A stretch of 27,033 bases of DNA from a virus. Below the pieces are notes generated by a model. It was not told where the DNA came from. It did not search any database and was given only the letters and a program-made list of their open reading frames with translations. The position numbers were made by a program, and so were the translations under genes. This document shows positions 1-6,231 of the stretch, piece by piece. Position 1 is the first letter of the stretch; every line of letters begins with the position of its first letter. Location: positions 1 through 27,033 of the IMG/VR virus record IMGVR_UViG_3300020123_000351. The stretch is one strand, 5' to 3'.

Positions 1-79
1 CCAGGACGCCTCGCAGCTCGGGCATCTCGCGGAGGCGAAACGGCGTGCCTGGTTTCAGGGCCTGGAGGTTGGTGATCAT
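1..79 (-). CDS. Partial small protein, 5' end only
   Basis: Only the first 26 codons lie in the window, and the gene runs off the left edge. It starts at an ATG at 79 (complement) and reads MITNLQALKPGTPFRLREMP and onward. The ATG overlaps the stop of the upstream membrane-protein gene in an ATGA arrangement, and a TGAGG lies 5 bases before it, so both SD and coupling support this start. The N-terminus looks like a short soluble phage accessory protein. No function can be assigned from so little sequence. It is the last visible member of the minus-strand operon. Confidence 0.6.
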   Translation of the reverse strand, partial: MITNLQALKPGTPFRLREMPELRGVL

Positions 80-249
80 TTAAGCCTCATCAGGTTGACC
101 TTGCAGTCGACGAGGATGATCACGGTCTCCACCGCCAAAACCCAGAATGACAAGTTCCAATTTCCTGCGTATGCAAAACACGCCGATCCGCCGGTCATAA
201 TCGCGGGAGGAATAACGGCGAACCAAAACTGGAATCGTTCGTTCGTCAC
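76..249 (-). CDS. Small membrane protein (57 aa)
   Basis: A 57-residue protein starting at a GTG at 249, preceded by AAAGGAG with 7-base spacing, the best SD in this operon. It begins MTNERFQFWFAVIPPAI. Two hydrophobic segments are visible, roughly residues 7-27 (FWFAVIPPAIMTGGSACFAYA) and 31-47 (WNLSFWVLAVETVIILV), followed by a short basic tail, VNLMRLK. This fits a two-helix inner-membrane protein. Its stop overlaps the next start (ATGA), so it is coupled to the gene at 79. Function unknown; a small accessory ('moron'-type) or lysis-related protein would fit equally. Confidence 0.65.
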   Translation of the reverse strand: MTNERFQFWFAVIPPAIMTGGSACFAYAGNWNLSFWVLAVETVIILVDCKVNLMRLK

Positions 250-267
250 TGACGGTCTCCTTTGTGG

Positions 268-546
268 TTAGCAGTCGTCGATCTGGATAAGTTCACGTCC
301 GTTGAATTCATACGCCGCGGCCGTCGCCTCAGCGAAGCCTTTCATAAAGTGTTCGCTGATCGGACGCGAGCCGACTCCGACGATGACCTCAGCGTTGCAG
401 TCAGGGCACCGCCAAAGGTCACCGCACCACAGCTTGTAGGGCGACCAGCTGGTGAGGCCAGCACCGTCCGGCATCCCTTCGACGAACCTGACGCCGGTCC
501 GGAACGGCCGAAAGAAGCGTCGGCATTTGACGCAGATGGGTTTCAC
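268..546 (-). CDS. Zinc-ribbon-like phage protein (92 aa)
   Basis: The chosen start is the GTG at 546, which overlaps the upstream stop as GTGA and follows AAAGGCGG. A longer reading upstream would invade the neighbouring gene. The protein starts MKPICVKCRRFF, with a first CxxC at residues 5-8 and a second cysteine pair in WRCPDCN near residues 46-49. An extra cysteine (LWCGD) lies between them. Four cysteines in two CxxC pairs are what a zinc ribbon needs. The part between the pairs is aromatic and glycine-rich. Probably a small nucleic-acid- or protein-binding factor; nothing more specific is visible. Confidence 0.65.
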   Translation of the reverse strand: MKPICVKCRRFFRPFRTGVRFVEGMPDGAGLTSWSPYKLWCGDLWRCPDCNAEVIVGVGSRPISEHFMKGFAEATAAAYEFNGRELIQIDDC

Positions 547-842
547 CGGGCACCGCCTTTCGATGCGAGTCGCTTGGAAAGCCGCTTCGCTTTGGCATTC
601 AGTTTCGACGCCCGCTGACGGCATAGGTTGATCGCCGCGTTGACGGCCTCCTCGTGACTCAGGTTCAGGTGCGACGTCTTGCGGTCGACGACCTCGACTC
701 CGCCTCGCTTCACGAACGAGCGGTCCCGCGTGATCAGGACGGTATCGCCGCCGTCGGCTATTTTCTTAATGACGCCAAACTCGACGTCAGGCAGCATGTG
801 ATCATCGAGCGTTTGCCACCAGACTTTAGTTCCAACGTTCAC
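543..842 (-). CDS. Hypothetical protein (99 aa)
   Basis: Starts at a GTG at 842 with AAAGGA 8 bases upstream, in the context CACAAAGGA that recurs in this operon. The N-terminal half (residues 1-50) looks like a compact beta barrel: MNVGTKVWWQTL, then VEFGVIKKIADGG and TVLITRDRSFV. This resembles small SH3- or KOW-like folds, but that is an impression and not a family match. The C-terminus (about 60-99) is an alanine-, lysine- and arginine-rich helix ending NAKAKRLSKRLASKGGAR, suited to nucleic-acid contact. The gene is coupled to the zinc-ribbon gene downstream by a 4-base overlap. Confidence 0.6.
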   Translation of the reverse strand: MNVGTKVWWQTLDDHMLPDVEFGVIKKIADGGDTVLITRDRSFVKRGGVEVVDRKTSHLNLSHEEAVNAAINLCRQRASKLNAKAKRLSKRLASKGGAR

Positions 843-876
843 GGTCAGGTTCCTTTGTGATGAGTGGTGACGGTGA

Positions 877-1107
877 TCAGGCGGCCGAACAAGCCGCCCA
901 ATATTCGCGGACGCTCACGTGAGTCGACGCCTTGTAGTCGGCGTAGAACTCGCGAGCCGTCGGCGAGTCAGTGAGGCCGGTTGCTGAGAGGAAGGCGACG
1001 TAGGAGTACTTCTTCGGAGTTGACCGGTGGCATGCGTTGCAGAGGAACATCATCGATCGGTCGCGGTAGATGACGTTCTTGGTATCGCCGCAAATCTTGC
1101 ATGCCAT
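877..1107 (-). CDS. Zinc-finger-like small protein (76 aa)
   Basis: I place the start at ATG 1107 because CACAAAGGA lies 9 bases upstream. The open frame extends further 5' only through low-complexity leader sequence with no better start. The protein opens MACKICGDTKNVIYRD, followed by FLCNACHRSTPKK, giving CxxC pairs at residues 3-6 and about 22-25. This is a classic four-cysteine zinc knuckle of rubredoxin or zinc-ribbon type. The rest (TPKKYSYVAFLSATGL, then the aromatic YADYKASTHVSVREYW) is a small helical tail. Likely an early-expressed DNA- or protein-binding accessory factor; exact role unknown. It appears to be the first gene of the minus-strand operon. Confidence 0.65.
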   Translation of the reverse strand: MACKICGDTKNVIYRDRSMMFLCNACHRSTPKKYSYVAFLSATGLTDSPTAREFYADYKASTHVSVREYWAACSAA

Positions 1108-1116
1108 GTGACGGGG

Positions 1117-1265
1117 TCCTTTGTGAGTTGGTGAGTGAGTGAGTGGCGGTGACCTATGCGAAGTAAGCGCAATAGCTGCGGGTGTCGGTATCGCGGTTCC
1201 TTTGAATAGGTCAGTGACGTTCAGAACGAACACCACACTACAATACCTATTCGCCTGACGCAACG
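1117..1265 (-). promoter_or_regulatory. Leader/promoter region of the minus-strand operon
   Basis: This 150-base gene-free leader precedes the gene at 1107. On the minus strand it reads TTGCGTCAGGCGAATAGG followed by TATTGTA; TTGCGT is a possible -35, but no convincing -10 follows. Bases 1239-1259 are an exact 21-base copy, in reverse orientation, of 13112-13132. Bases 1246-1265 match CCTATTCGCNNNNCGCAACG, also found at 1556-1575 ahead of the HTH gene. A run of GTGA repeats (about 1126-1145) and a second CAAAGGA at 1198-1205 with no start codon after it are also present. Confidence 0.45.
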
Positions 1266-1270
1266 CCGGA

Positions 1271-1300
1271 ACTAAAGAAAAACATGCGAATCACGCATGT
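1271..1300 (-). terminator. Rho-independent terminator of the HTH gene
   Basis: Read on the minus strand, ACATGCG and CGCATGT form a perfect 7-bp stem round a 5-base loop (1282-1300). It is followed immediately by TTTTTCTTT, and lies directly after the TAG stop at 1301-1303. Stem, T-run and position make it a convincing terminator. It separates the HTH gene from the downstream minus-strand operon, which therefore needs its own promoter. Confidence 0.8.
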
Positions 1301-1546
1301 CTAGACGGCGTACGCCTTTGCGCCGCGTCCACCCTTGGGCAATTTGGCCGCTTTTTGCTGGCGCTTCCGCTCGGCGACGGCGTTTTTGGGGATATACCAT
1401 TCCCGGCCGATCAGGACGGCGTTCGGGAAGGCACCGCGTGAGCAAAGCGTTTGAATGAGCCGCCGCGTTCGCCTGAGTGACGCCGCCGCCTCGCCGGTTG
1501 TGAGGTGGCCGTCGAGCAACGCCTGGATTTTGTTGGACGGGTTCAT
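1301..1546 (-). CDS. Small HTH DNA-binding protein (excisionase/MerR-like)
   Basis: An 81-residue protein starting at ATG 1546, with AGGA sequences just upstream. Residues about 15-50 (LTTGEAAASLRRTRRLIQTL, then GAFPNAVLIGREWYIPKNAV) match the pattern of winged HTH excisionase or MerR-type domains: a 'TTGEAA' helix 2, a recognition helix, then a wing with the usual 'REWxIPxxAV' ending. The C-terminus is basic (ERKRQQKAAKLPKGGRG). Such proteins act as directionality factors or small repressors/activators. It is monocistronic with its own terminator and divergent from the methyltransferase-like gene. The motif CCTATTCGC sits just upstream of its start and recurs elsewhere, so it may bind that motif; this is inference. 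Confidence 0.7.
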   Translation of the reverse strand: MNPSNKIQALLDGHLTTGEAAASLRRTRRLIQTLCSRGAFPNAVLIGREWYIPKNAVAERKRQQKAAKLPKGGRGAKAYAV

Positions 1547-1615
1547 TCCTAAAATCCTATTCGCTATCCGCAACGTTGGCAATGAGCTATAAAGGCCCGA
1601 TCGGGAGATCGTCGA
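1547..1615. promoter_or_regulatory. Divergent intergenic control region
   Basis: This 69-base gap separates the divergent HTH gene and the methyltransferase-like gene. It contains CCTATTCGC-TATC-CGCAACG (1556-1575), matching 16 of 20 positions of the element at 1246-1265, and the 10-base palindrome CCCGATCGGG (1596-1605). GGGAG before 1616 serves as SD for the plus-strand gene. No clear sigma-70 pair was found. Confidence 0.4.
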
Positions 1616-2452
1616 ATGTTAATCCGCGACCGCATCAAAGAGTTACGCCGGGTGAAGGCAAAGGACATCAGGCCCAATCCAAAAAACTGGCGGACGCACA
1701 GCGACGCCCAGAAAAACACGCTCCGCGGAGTGCTCGCTGACATCGGCATCGCTGACGCCCTGCTCGCTCGTGAGATGCCGGACGGCTCGCTGATGCTGAT
1801 CGACGGGCACTGCCGGGCCGACGTTGACGGAGAGACCGAATGGCCGGTGCTCGTCCTCGACGTGACTGAGGCCGAGGCCGATAAGTTGCTCGTAACCGTT
1901 GACCCGCTCGCCGCTATGGCCGGGTCAGACGCCGCGAAGTTCACGGTCCGCTGCCAGCTGATCTGGAAAAAAGGCTCGCTCGTCATTGGTCGCGGTCACT
2001 ATCACTGGATGCATGAGCCTCTTTTTTATGCTGTGAGGCAAGGAGGCTCGGCGAAGTGGTGTGGTGATAGAACGCAGTCGACGATTTGGGAGATTCCCAA
2101 TATGCACCGCACGCAGGGGAACGTTGACGACGGCAAGACCGAGCACGGCACCCAAAAGCCGATCGAGTGCATGGCCCGGCCAATCCGCAATCACGGCGAC
2201 AAGGGCGACGACGTTTACGACCCGTTCTTAGGCTCAGGCACGACGATCATCGCCGCCGAGCAATTGGGACGCCGTTGCTATGGCCTCGAAATCGATCCGC
2301 GGTATTGCGACGTCATTGTGATGAGGTACGAGAAGTTCACTGGGAAGAAGGCTGAGCGGCACCCGCCGGCGCAAAGCGAAAGCCCGGTGGCAGTCCCGGC
2401 CGTGAGTGAACCAACCCCAAGCGTCATGGATCACTCGTCGGTTTCGAGGTGA
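1616..2452 (+). CDS. ParB-like/adenine methyltransferase fusion, catalytic centre apparently deleted
   Basis: Residues about 10-100 form a ParB/sulfiredoxin-like domain with DGHCRAD (63-69) in place of the family's DGHxR. Residues about 110-243 match the C-terminal part of an N6-adenine DNA methyltransferase: IWKKGSLVIGRGHYHW, SAKWCGDRTQSTIWEI, HGTQKP (about 178-182), and the SAM-binding motif DPFLGSGTT (202-210) followed by YGLEIDP. In full-length relatives, roughly 130-170 residues lie between the two parts and carry the catalytic DPPY motif. Here LLVTVDPLAAMAGSDAAK joins directly to FTVRCQLIWKK and no DPPY occurs anywhere. The frame stays open, so a stable non-catalytic protein may still be made. 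The start at ATG 1616 has GGGAG 9 bases upstream. The tail after about 245 is proline- and serine-rich. Confidence 0.75.
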   Translation: MLIRDRIKELRRVKAKDIRPNPKNWRTHSDAQKNTLRGVLADIGIADALLAREMPDGSLMLIDGHCRADVDGETEWPVLVLDVTEAEADKLLVTVDPLAAMAGSDAAKFTVRCQLIWKKGSLVIGRGHYHWMHEPLFYAVRQGGSAKWCGDRTQSTIWEIPNMHRTQGNVDDGKTEHGTQKPIECMARPIRNHGDKGDDVYDPFLGSGTTIIAAEQLGRRCYGLEIDPRYCDVIVMRYEKFTGKKAERHPPAQSESPVAVPAVSEPTPSVMDHSSVSR

Positions 2453-2634
2453 ATCCTGGAACTCTGAATAAACATCTCTAGATTCCCATTCATCATGCAC
2501 CGATCAACGGCTGTTTCTGCGGCCCTCATCGCCGCGGATTTGTCGCGTGCAAATAGGCTGACGCGAACCGTGACGTCGACGAAATAGCCTCTCAACTTAC
2601 GGGCCTTCGGTGCCGGCTTCGATTTCGTTTTCAT
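2431..2634 (-). CDS. Hypothetical protein (67 aa)
   Basis: A minus-strand gene convergent with, and overlapping by 22 bases, the methyltransferase-like gene. It starts at ATG 2634 with AAAGGA 9 bases upstream (TTCAAAGGATATCAGGGC), the same SD context as the left-hand minus operon. The protein has a basic N-terminus (MKTKSKPAPKARKLRG), then YFVDVTVRVSLFARDKSAAM, a strand-helix pattern, and ends FIQSSRIHLETDE. No family recognised. The inverted repeat GTTACCA-N12-TGGTAAC at 2662-2687 upstream may regulate it. Confidence 0.55.
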   Translation of the reverse strand: MKTKSKPAPKARKLRGYFVDVTVRVSLFARDKSAAMRAAETAVDRCMMNGNLEMFIQSSRIHLETDE

Positions 2635-2840
2635 GCCCTGATATCCTTTGAAACGGTGATGGTTACCAAAACTAACCGCATGGTAACGACCCCAACCTAT
2701 ACGCCAAGCGAATAAATTGGTACAAGATCAAATGGCGGATGGCGTAGGCGTTGGCACGATCGGTCATCCCAGGACGGCTGGCAACGGCAATTGAAGCTGA
2801 CGCTCAGCGTCCGGCACCGACGATTCAGGAGAAAACGCAG
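2635..2840. promoter_or_regulatory. Divergent intergenic region with inverted repeat
   Basis: A gene-free gap between the divergent genes at 2634 (minus) and 2841 (plus). It holds the perfect inverted repeat GTTACCA (2662-2668) and TGGTAAC (2681-2687) with 12 bases between, about 28-53 bases before the minus-strand start and so well placed for an operator. A short hairpin, GACGC-TCA-GCGTC (2799-2811), precedes the plus-strand gene. No confident -35/-10 pair was found. Confidence 0.4.
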
Positions 2841-3080
2841 ATGATCACGGTAATCGCATATCGACTTGGCTATAGCGGATACCACGACATCGTTCTCGCT
2901 CAAATTGAAGATGATTCGCTGATCGAAGAAAGCGTAGAATTGGCTCATGATTATTGGGAGCAGCGGGGCGGTAAATATGGCGTCCAGGTAACGACTAACA
3001 GATCGGTCCTTTATATTTCATCGAACTACGGAGAGAGTGAACCGCAGCCAATCCCTCCTCACTTGGCAGGTGCCCAATGA
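2841..3080 (+). CDS. Hypothetical protein (79 aa)
   Basis: The start is set at ATG 2841 because CAGGAG lies 9 bases upstream; an earlier in-frame TTG at 2751 has no SD. The protein (MITVIAYRLGYSGYHDIVLA and onward) alternates predicted strands and one helix (SLIEESVELAHDYWEQRG) and ends proline-rich. It heads a run of four overlapping small genes and is coupled to the next by ATGA. No family recognised. Its position ahead of the packaging genes suggests an early or regulatory role, which is only inference. Confidence 0.6.
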   Translation: MITVIAYRLGYSGYHDIVLAQIEDDSLIEESVELAHDYWEQRGGKYGVQVTTNRSVLYISSNYGESEPQPIPPHLAGAQ

Positions 3081-3202
3081 CAACCGGACTCGGCCTGATC
3101 TTCTTCTACAGCGGCGATCGGATGGAGCCGTATATGCACATCCGGATCGGACGCGACTGCCCATTCGGAGTCGATCACAAGACGGGAATTTGGATTTACT
3201 GA
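3077..3202 (+). CDS. Small hypothetical protein (41 aa)
   Basis: A very short gene fitted exactly between two neighbours. Its ATG overlaps the upstream stop (ATGA, 3077-3080) and its TGA shares a base with the next ATG (TGATG, 3200-3204). It encodes MTTGLGLIFFYSGDRMEPYM, then HIRIGRDCPFGVDHKTGIWIY. The coupled junctions at both ends are the main evidence that it is translated. A compact hydrophobic/aromatic beta-type protein; function unknown. Confidence 0.55.
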   Translation: MTTGLGLIFFYSGDRMEPYMHIRIGRDCPFGVDHKTGIWIY

Positions 3203-3417
3203 TGATTCCTCAGCGTCCCGAAGTTATTGTTTTTCCCGAGTTGCCAGATGACATGGCGGATGCCTTCGATGGGCTGAAGCTGGCTGTCCTGCGTCACCGC
3301 CGCGACGGCTGGCGTGAAATATCGAAGGCCGACGTCCTCACTGTGCTTGGTGTTCTTTGTGATATCGCGATTTTCGACAAGCCTGAGGCACAAAATGATC
3401 ACGCCATCGTTCACTGA
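3202..3417 (+). CDS. Hypothetical protein (71 aa)
   Basis: Starts at ATG 3202, overlapping the previous stop by one base. The sequence reads MIPQRPEVIVFPELPDDMAD, then FDGLKLAVLRHRRDGWREIS and KADVLTVLGVLCDIAIFDKP. The second half is helical, with a short acidic-basic alternation, and could be a small protein-interaction or HTH-like fold. No family is recognised. The 3' end overlaps the next gene by 23 bases, so these genes are expressed together. Confidence 0.55.
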   Translation: MIPQRPEVIVFPELPDDMADAFDGLKLAVLRHRRDGWREISKADVLTVLGVLCDIAIFDKPEAQNDHAIVH

Positions 3418-3859
3418 CGCTCATGCCAGAACCCGCCGGCTAATAGGCAACGACTATCCGCTGACACCGACCCCAATGCCGCCCGAGGCGATCAGGTTGA
3501 TCCCGTACGAGATATGTCCTCGGTGCCGAAAGCTCCCGGTACTCCCTGAGCTACGTTCGCTCAGCGAGGGCCTCTGCTACGAGTGCTGGTCACAGCAGGC
3601 ACTCCTGACGTCCTTATCAAAGCCGCTTTACCCTGAAGTCGCGGACCGTGCGATAGAGTACAAGCCGCACTTCGACCCGCGGCCTCGCATCATCGGGTCG
3701 GCACAAAATAGCCGCGGCACACCGGCCTCAGCTTCGCCGCCGGACGAGCCTCAGGCACCGGCTCCGGCCTCTCAGGCTTCGCCCGACGAACAAAAGGCCG
3801 CAAAGGGGCGGGGTTCAAAACGCCGGCCAGCCGCAAAATCAGACGCCTTCGATTGGTAG
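3395..3859 (+). CDS. Zinc-ribbon protein with disordered tail (154 aa)
   Basis: The start is placed at ATG 3395 (TGAGG 6 bases upstream), inside the 3' end of the preceding gene. A central four-cysteine cluster, CPRCRKLP and GLCYECWSQQ (residues about 41-66), looks like a zinc ribbon or knuckle. Residues beyond about 100 are rich in proline, alanine, serine and lysine (APAPASQASPDEQKAAKGRG, KRRPAAKSDAFDW), and so probably disordered and nucleic-acid binding. It is the last gene of the small operon; the gap that follows contains the promoter of the packaging genes. Family unknown. Confidence 0.6.
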   Translation: MITPSFTDAHARTRRLIGNDYPLTPTPMPPEAIRLIPYEICPRCRKLPVLPELRSLSEGLCYECWSQQALLTSLSKPLYPEVADRAIEYKPHFDPRPRIIGSAQNSRGTPASASPPDEPQAPAPASQASPDEQKAAKGRGSKRRPAAKSDAFDW

Positions 3860-3969
3860 TCATAAAACACGTCACCCTGTCCTGCACCATGTGACAAATT
3901 CGGCCGCCGCGATGTTCAATTACCTCCTCAGGGCGACGCCGGTCAGGCAAGGCATACGACGTGCCGGGC

Positions 3970-3997
3970 TTGCGTCAGGCGAACTGCCTTTGATAAT
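3970..3997 (+). promoter_or_regulatory. Sigma-70-like promoter for the packaging operon
   Basis: TTGCGT (3970-3975), a 16-base spacer and GATAAT (3992-3997, 5 of 6 matches to TATAAT) lie 89 bases before the gene at 4086. The first 14 bases, TTGCGTCAGGCGAA, are identical to the minus-strand sequence ahead of the gene at 1107. The surrounding gap (3860-4085) otherwise holds only the leader structure described next. Confidence 0.55.
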
Positions 3998-4044
3998 TTG
4001 CGGCTAGTAGCTCTCGGAAAACTCTGCCCACTCTCTGGGGAAAG

Positions 4045-4102
4045 GCCTGCGATGAGCGGATCAAAAACCATCCGCAGGCGACTGCATGCTCGAAAATCAT
4101 AA
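4045..4102 (+). promoter_or_regulatory. Leader peptide and alternative hairpins before the packaging genes
   Basis: A 16-codon reading frame, MSGSKTIRRRLHARKS (4052-4102), sits behind a strong GGGGAAAGG and overlaps the start of the gene at 4086. Two mutually exclusive pairings exist: GCCTGCG (4045-4051) with CGCAGGC (4073-4079), or GCGGAT (4056-4061) with ATCCGC (4070-4075). Either would occupy the weak AGGCG SD of the downstream gene, and translation of the leader would open it. This looks like a translational attenuator; the function is inferred. Confidence 0.4.
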
Positions 4103-4664
4103 TCCGCCGGATGACGACGGGGGGTCCGGGGGACCTCGCAACGTTCGTGCAGACAGCGGCCTCAGCGAGATGCGTGACGCCCGTCTGACCGAGCGTGCCA
4201 TTCGCAGCGGCTGGATCAAGTCGAAGCGTTGGCCGACTGGTCTTACGCTCGATCAGTTTCAGGAGAAGATTGCCGGCGGTCAGGCAACCTTTCTCGATCG
4301 GGCGTTGATCACCGCTCAGAAGCTAATGAACAGTCAAAGCGAGCGTGCCAACGGCATCGGAGTGCGGTCGATCATCGCGATGGAGTCACAGAACCAATCT
4401 GACGATCATCGTCCTGACATCATCGACGGCAGTGAGTCATCACCGTTCGGATGCGAGGTTCCGCTCGATCAGATCGCCCGCGAGATGGCCGCCAGCGTCC
4501 CGACGGAGCCGCCGGCAGAGTCGCCGATTGTTGAGACGCCGGATCTAGCGCCGGCGGCCGAGTCATCCGAGGCATTCGATGCGTCGAGCGGTGCCGAGTG
4601 GAGCGAGCCGACTCAGCCGGCTGAACCAACTCTCGAAGACTTCACTATGGACGGGTTTTTATAA
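4086..4664 (+). CDS. Candidate terminase small subunit
   Basis: A 192-residue protein directly upstream of the packaging ATPase. Residues about 30-105 (RLTERAIRSGWIKSKRW, LTLDQFQEKIAGG, FLDRALITAQKLMNSQ, IAMESQNQSDD) are helical, with spacing like a group of small phage proteins that precede large terminases and are thought to bind DNA at the packaging start. The rest, from about 110, is acidic and rich in Pro, Ser and Glu, hence disordered, ending TLEDFTMDGFL; this might contact the large subunit. The assignment rests mainly on position and helical pattern. Its TAA abuts the next ATG. Confidence 0.5.
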   Translation: MLENHNPPDDDGGSGGPRNVRADSGLSEMRDARLTERAIRSGWIKSKRWPTGLTLDQFQEKIAGGQATFLDRALITAQKLMNSQSERANGIGVRSIIAMESQNQSDDHRPDIIDGSESSPFGCEVPLDQIAREMAASVPTEPPAESPIVETPDLAPAAESSEAFDASSGAEWSEPTQPAEPTLEDFTMDGFL

Positions 4665-4931
4665 ATGAAGATCAGCATCCGTGACTTGTTCTGGCTACTC
4701 ACAGTCCTCGCCGTACTGTTTGCGTGGTATGGAGACCGCCGCAATCACATCGCGGTGATCACAAGCCTCGAGCGCGACGTCTCGGACCTCGCTCACCGGC
4801 TATGGGTCGTGAAGGATAAGCGGGATCGGTTCTTTGGCGCCGGTCAGTATTACGGCCTTAATGCTTGGGAGCGTGACCGGAAATCCCCTCGCGTTGAATA
4901 TGACCCGCGAGACCAGATGAAATATGAGTGA
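4665..4931 (+). CDS. Planctomycete-signature membrane protein (88 aa)
   Basis: The N-terminus KISIRDLFWLLTVLAVLFAW carries the SIRDL(L/F)W plus hydrophobic-stretch signature typical of many planctomycete envelope proteins, followed by WYGDRRN. One transmembrane helix (residues about 8-22) is followed by a short coiled coil (ITSLERDVSDLAHRLWVVKD) and a charged C-terminus that would face the periplasm or cytoplasm. It starts immediately after the previous stop and overlaps the terminase gene by 8 bases. A membrane protein between the two packaging genes is unusual. Function unknown; it may have been captured from the host. Confidence 0.7.
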   Translation: MKISIRDLFWLLTVLAVLFAWYGDRRNHIAVITSLERDVSDLAHRLWVVKDKRDRFFGAGQYYGLNAWERDRKSPRVEYDPRDQMKYE

Positions 4932-6222
4932 CCTTCTTACTAAAGCCTGGTTTCCGCTCCGCTACCACCAGCACCAAGCTCGCTATTGGACAAGCCCGAC
5001 CCGCTTCAAGGCCGTCGTCGCCGGTCGTCGCTCAGGAAAGACCGAGCTCGCACGCCGCAAGGTCGTCTGGTATCTGCAGATGAGGAAAGAATGGGACGAC
5101 CCGCTTTACTTCTATGCGTTACCGACTCGCGATCAGGCGAAGCGAGTCGCATGGCCACGCCTGAAGGCACTCGTCCCTAAGTCATGGTCGCCGCTGATCA
5201 GTGAAAGCGAACTCAGCATCGCAACCTGCTTCGGATCCAAGCTATTCTGCCTTGGACTCGATAAGCCCGAGCGTGCCGAAGGCGTCGGTTGGGATGGCGG
5301 AGTCGTCGATGAATCATGTGATCAGAAGGCCGGCGTTTTCGACCTGACGATTCGCCCGGCGTTATCCGATCGCATGGGATGGTGCGACCGCATTGGAGTT
5401 CCGAAGCGAACCGGGTCAGGCGCGCAAGACTTTAAGGAGTTCTGGGAACGAGGACTGCCGAGCGACAATCGCGATCCTGAGATCGAGTCGTTTAGCTGGC
5501 CGTCGAGCGACATCCTCCAGCCCGGTGAGATCGCCGCGGCGAAGCGTCAGTTGGCCGACAAGGACTACAACGAACAATACGATGCGTCCTGGGAGTCGGT
5601 CGGCGGCTCGGTGTTCTACGCGTTCGACGAAATTCACAACGTCAGTGATCAGGTCGTCTACTCTCCGAGCCTGCCGCTGCTCATCGGATGCGACTTCAAC
5701 GTCGACCCCATGGCGTGGAGCATCTGCCAGCAACGTGACGGCCGCCTCGCGGTGTTCGATGAGATTTTTATCCGCAACACAAACACGGAGGAAACTCTCA
5801 GGACGCTCGCGATCAAGTACGGCGAGCACAAGGCCGGCATCGTGTTCTTCGGTGACGCGACCGGCAAGGCCCGCAAGACGTCGGCCAGCCTGAGCGATTA
5901 CGTGCAAATCCGCAACTTCAAAGGCATTGCTGACGCCCGCGTGATGTTCCCCGAGGCGAACCCTCCGCGGCATGATCGATTTGCCTCCTGCAATGCCATG
6001 TTTCGCAACGCGGCTGGCGAAAGGCGGTGTTTGATCCACCCTCGATGTAAAAACCTCATTCGCGATTTGCTCGCCCGGGCATATACTGCCGGCACCTCGG
6101 AGCCTGATGATCACGACGACATAAGTCACGCCTCAGACGCTCTGGGCTACCTAATCCAATGGCTGTTCCCGTTAAAGCTGGTCACAGACGCAAAACCGCC
6201 ATCGATGCCGGCTATCACTTAA
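4924..6222 (+). CDS. Terminase large subunit
   Basis: Packaging motor ATPase and nuclease, 432 residues, a usual length. The N-terminal ATPase shows Walker A AGRRSGKT (33-40) and a Walker B-like WDGGVVDES with D129 and E130. The C-terminal RNase H-like nuclease shows IGCDFNVDP (D257), VFFGDATG (D311) and DDHDDISHASDALGYL (D399 and/or D405), the usual carboxylate set. The protein would dock on the portal, hydrolyse ATP to pump DNA and cut concatemers. It overlaps the preceding gene by 8 bases, and the SD is weak, pointing to coupled translation. All key residues are present. Confidence 0.92.
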   Translation: MSDLLTKAWFPLRYHQHQARYWTSPTRFKAVVAGRRSGKTELARRKVVWYLQMRKEWDDPLYFYALPTRDQAKRVAWPRLKALVPKSWSPLISESELSIATCFGSKLFCLGLDKPERAEGVGWDGGVVDESCDQKAGVFDLTIRPALSDRMGWCDRIGVPKRTGSGAQDFKEFWERGLPSDNRDPEIESFSWPSSDILQPGEIAAAKRQLADKDYNEQYDASWESVGGSVFYAFDEIHNVSDQVVYSPSLPLLIGCDFNVDPMAWSICQQRDGRLAVFDEIFIRNTNTEETLRTLAIKYGEHKAGIVFFGDATGKARKTSASLSDYVQIRNFKGIADARVMFPEANPPRHDRFASCNAMFRNAAGERRCLIHPRCKNLIRDLLARAYTAGTSEPDDHDDISHASDALGYLIQWLFPLKLVTDAKPPSMPAIT

Positions 6223-6231
6223 AAAACGCGT

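Noticed and set aside
1126-1145. GTGA tetranucleotide run as a phase-variation repeat
   Set aside because: Only about four units, imperfect, and located before the accepted start codon; too short to vary much.
5416-6129. Long minus-strand open frame (237 codons) opposite the terminase gene
   Set aside because: It lies fully inside a clear terminase reading frame, has no SD and encodes no recognisable domain; it follows from the GC-rich codon pattern.
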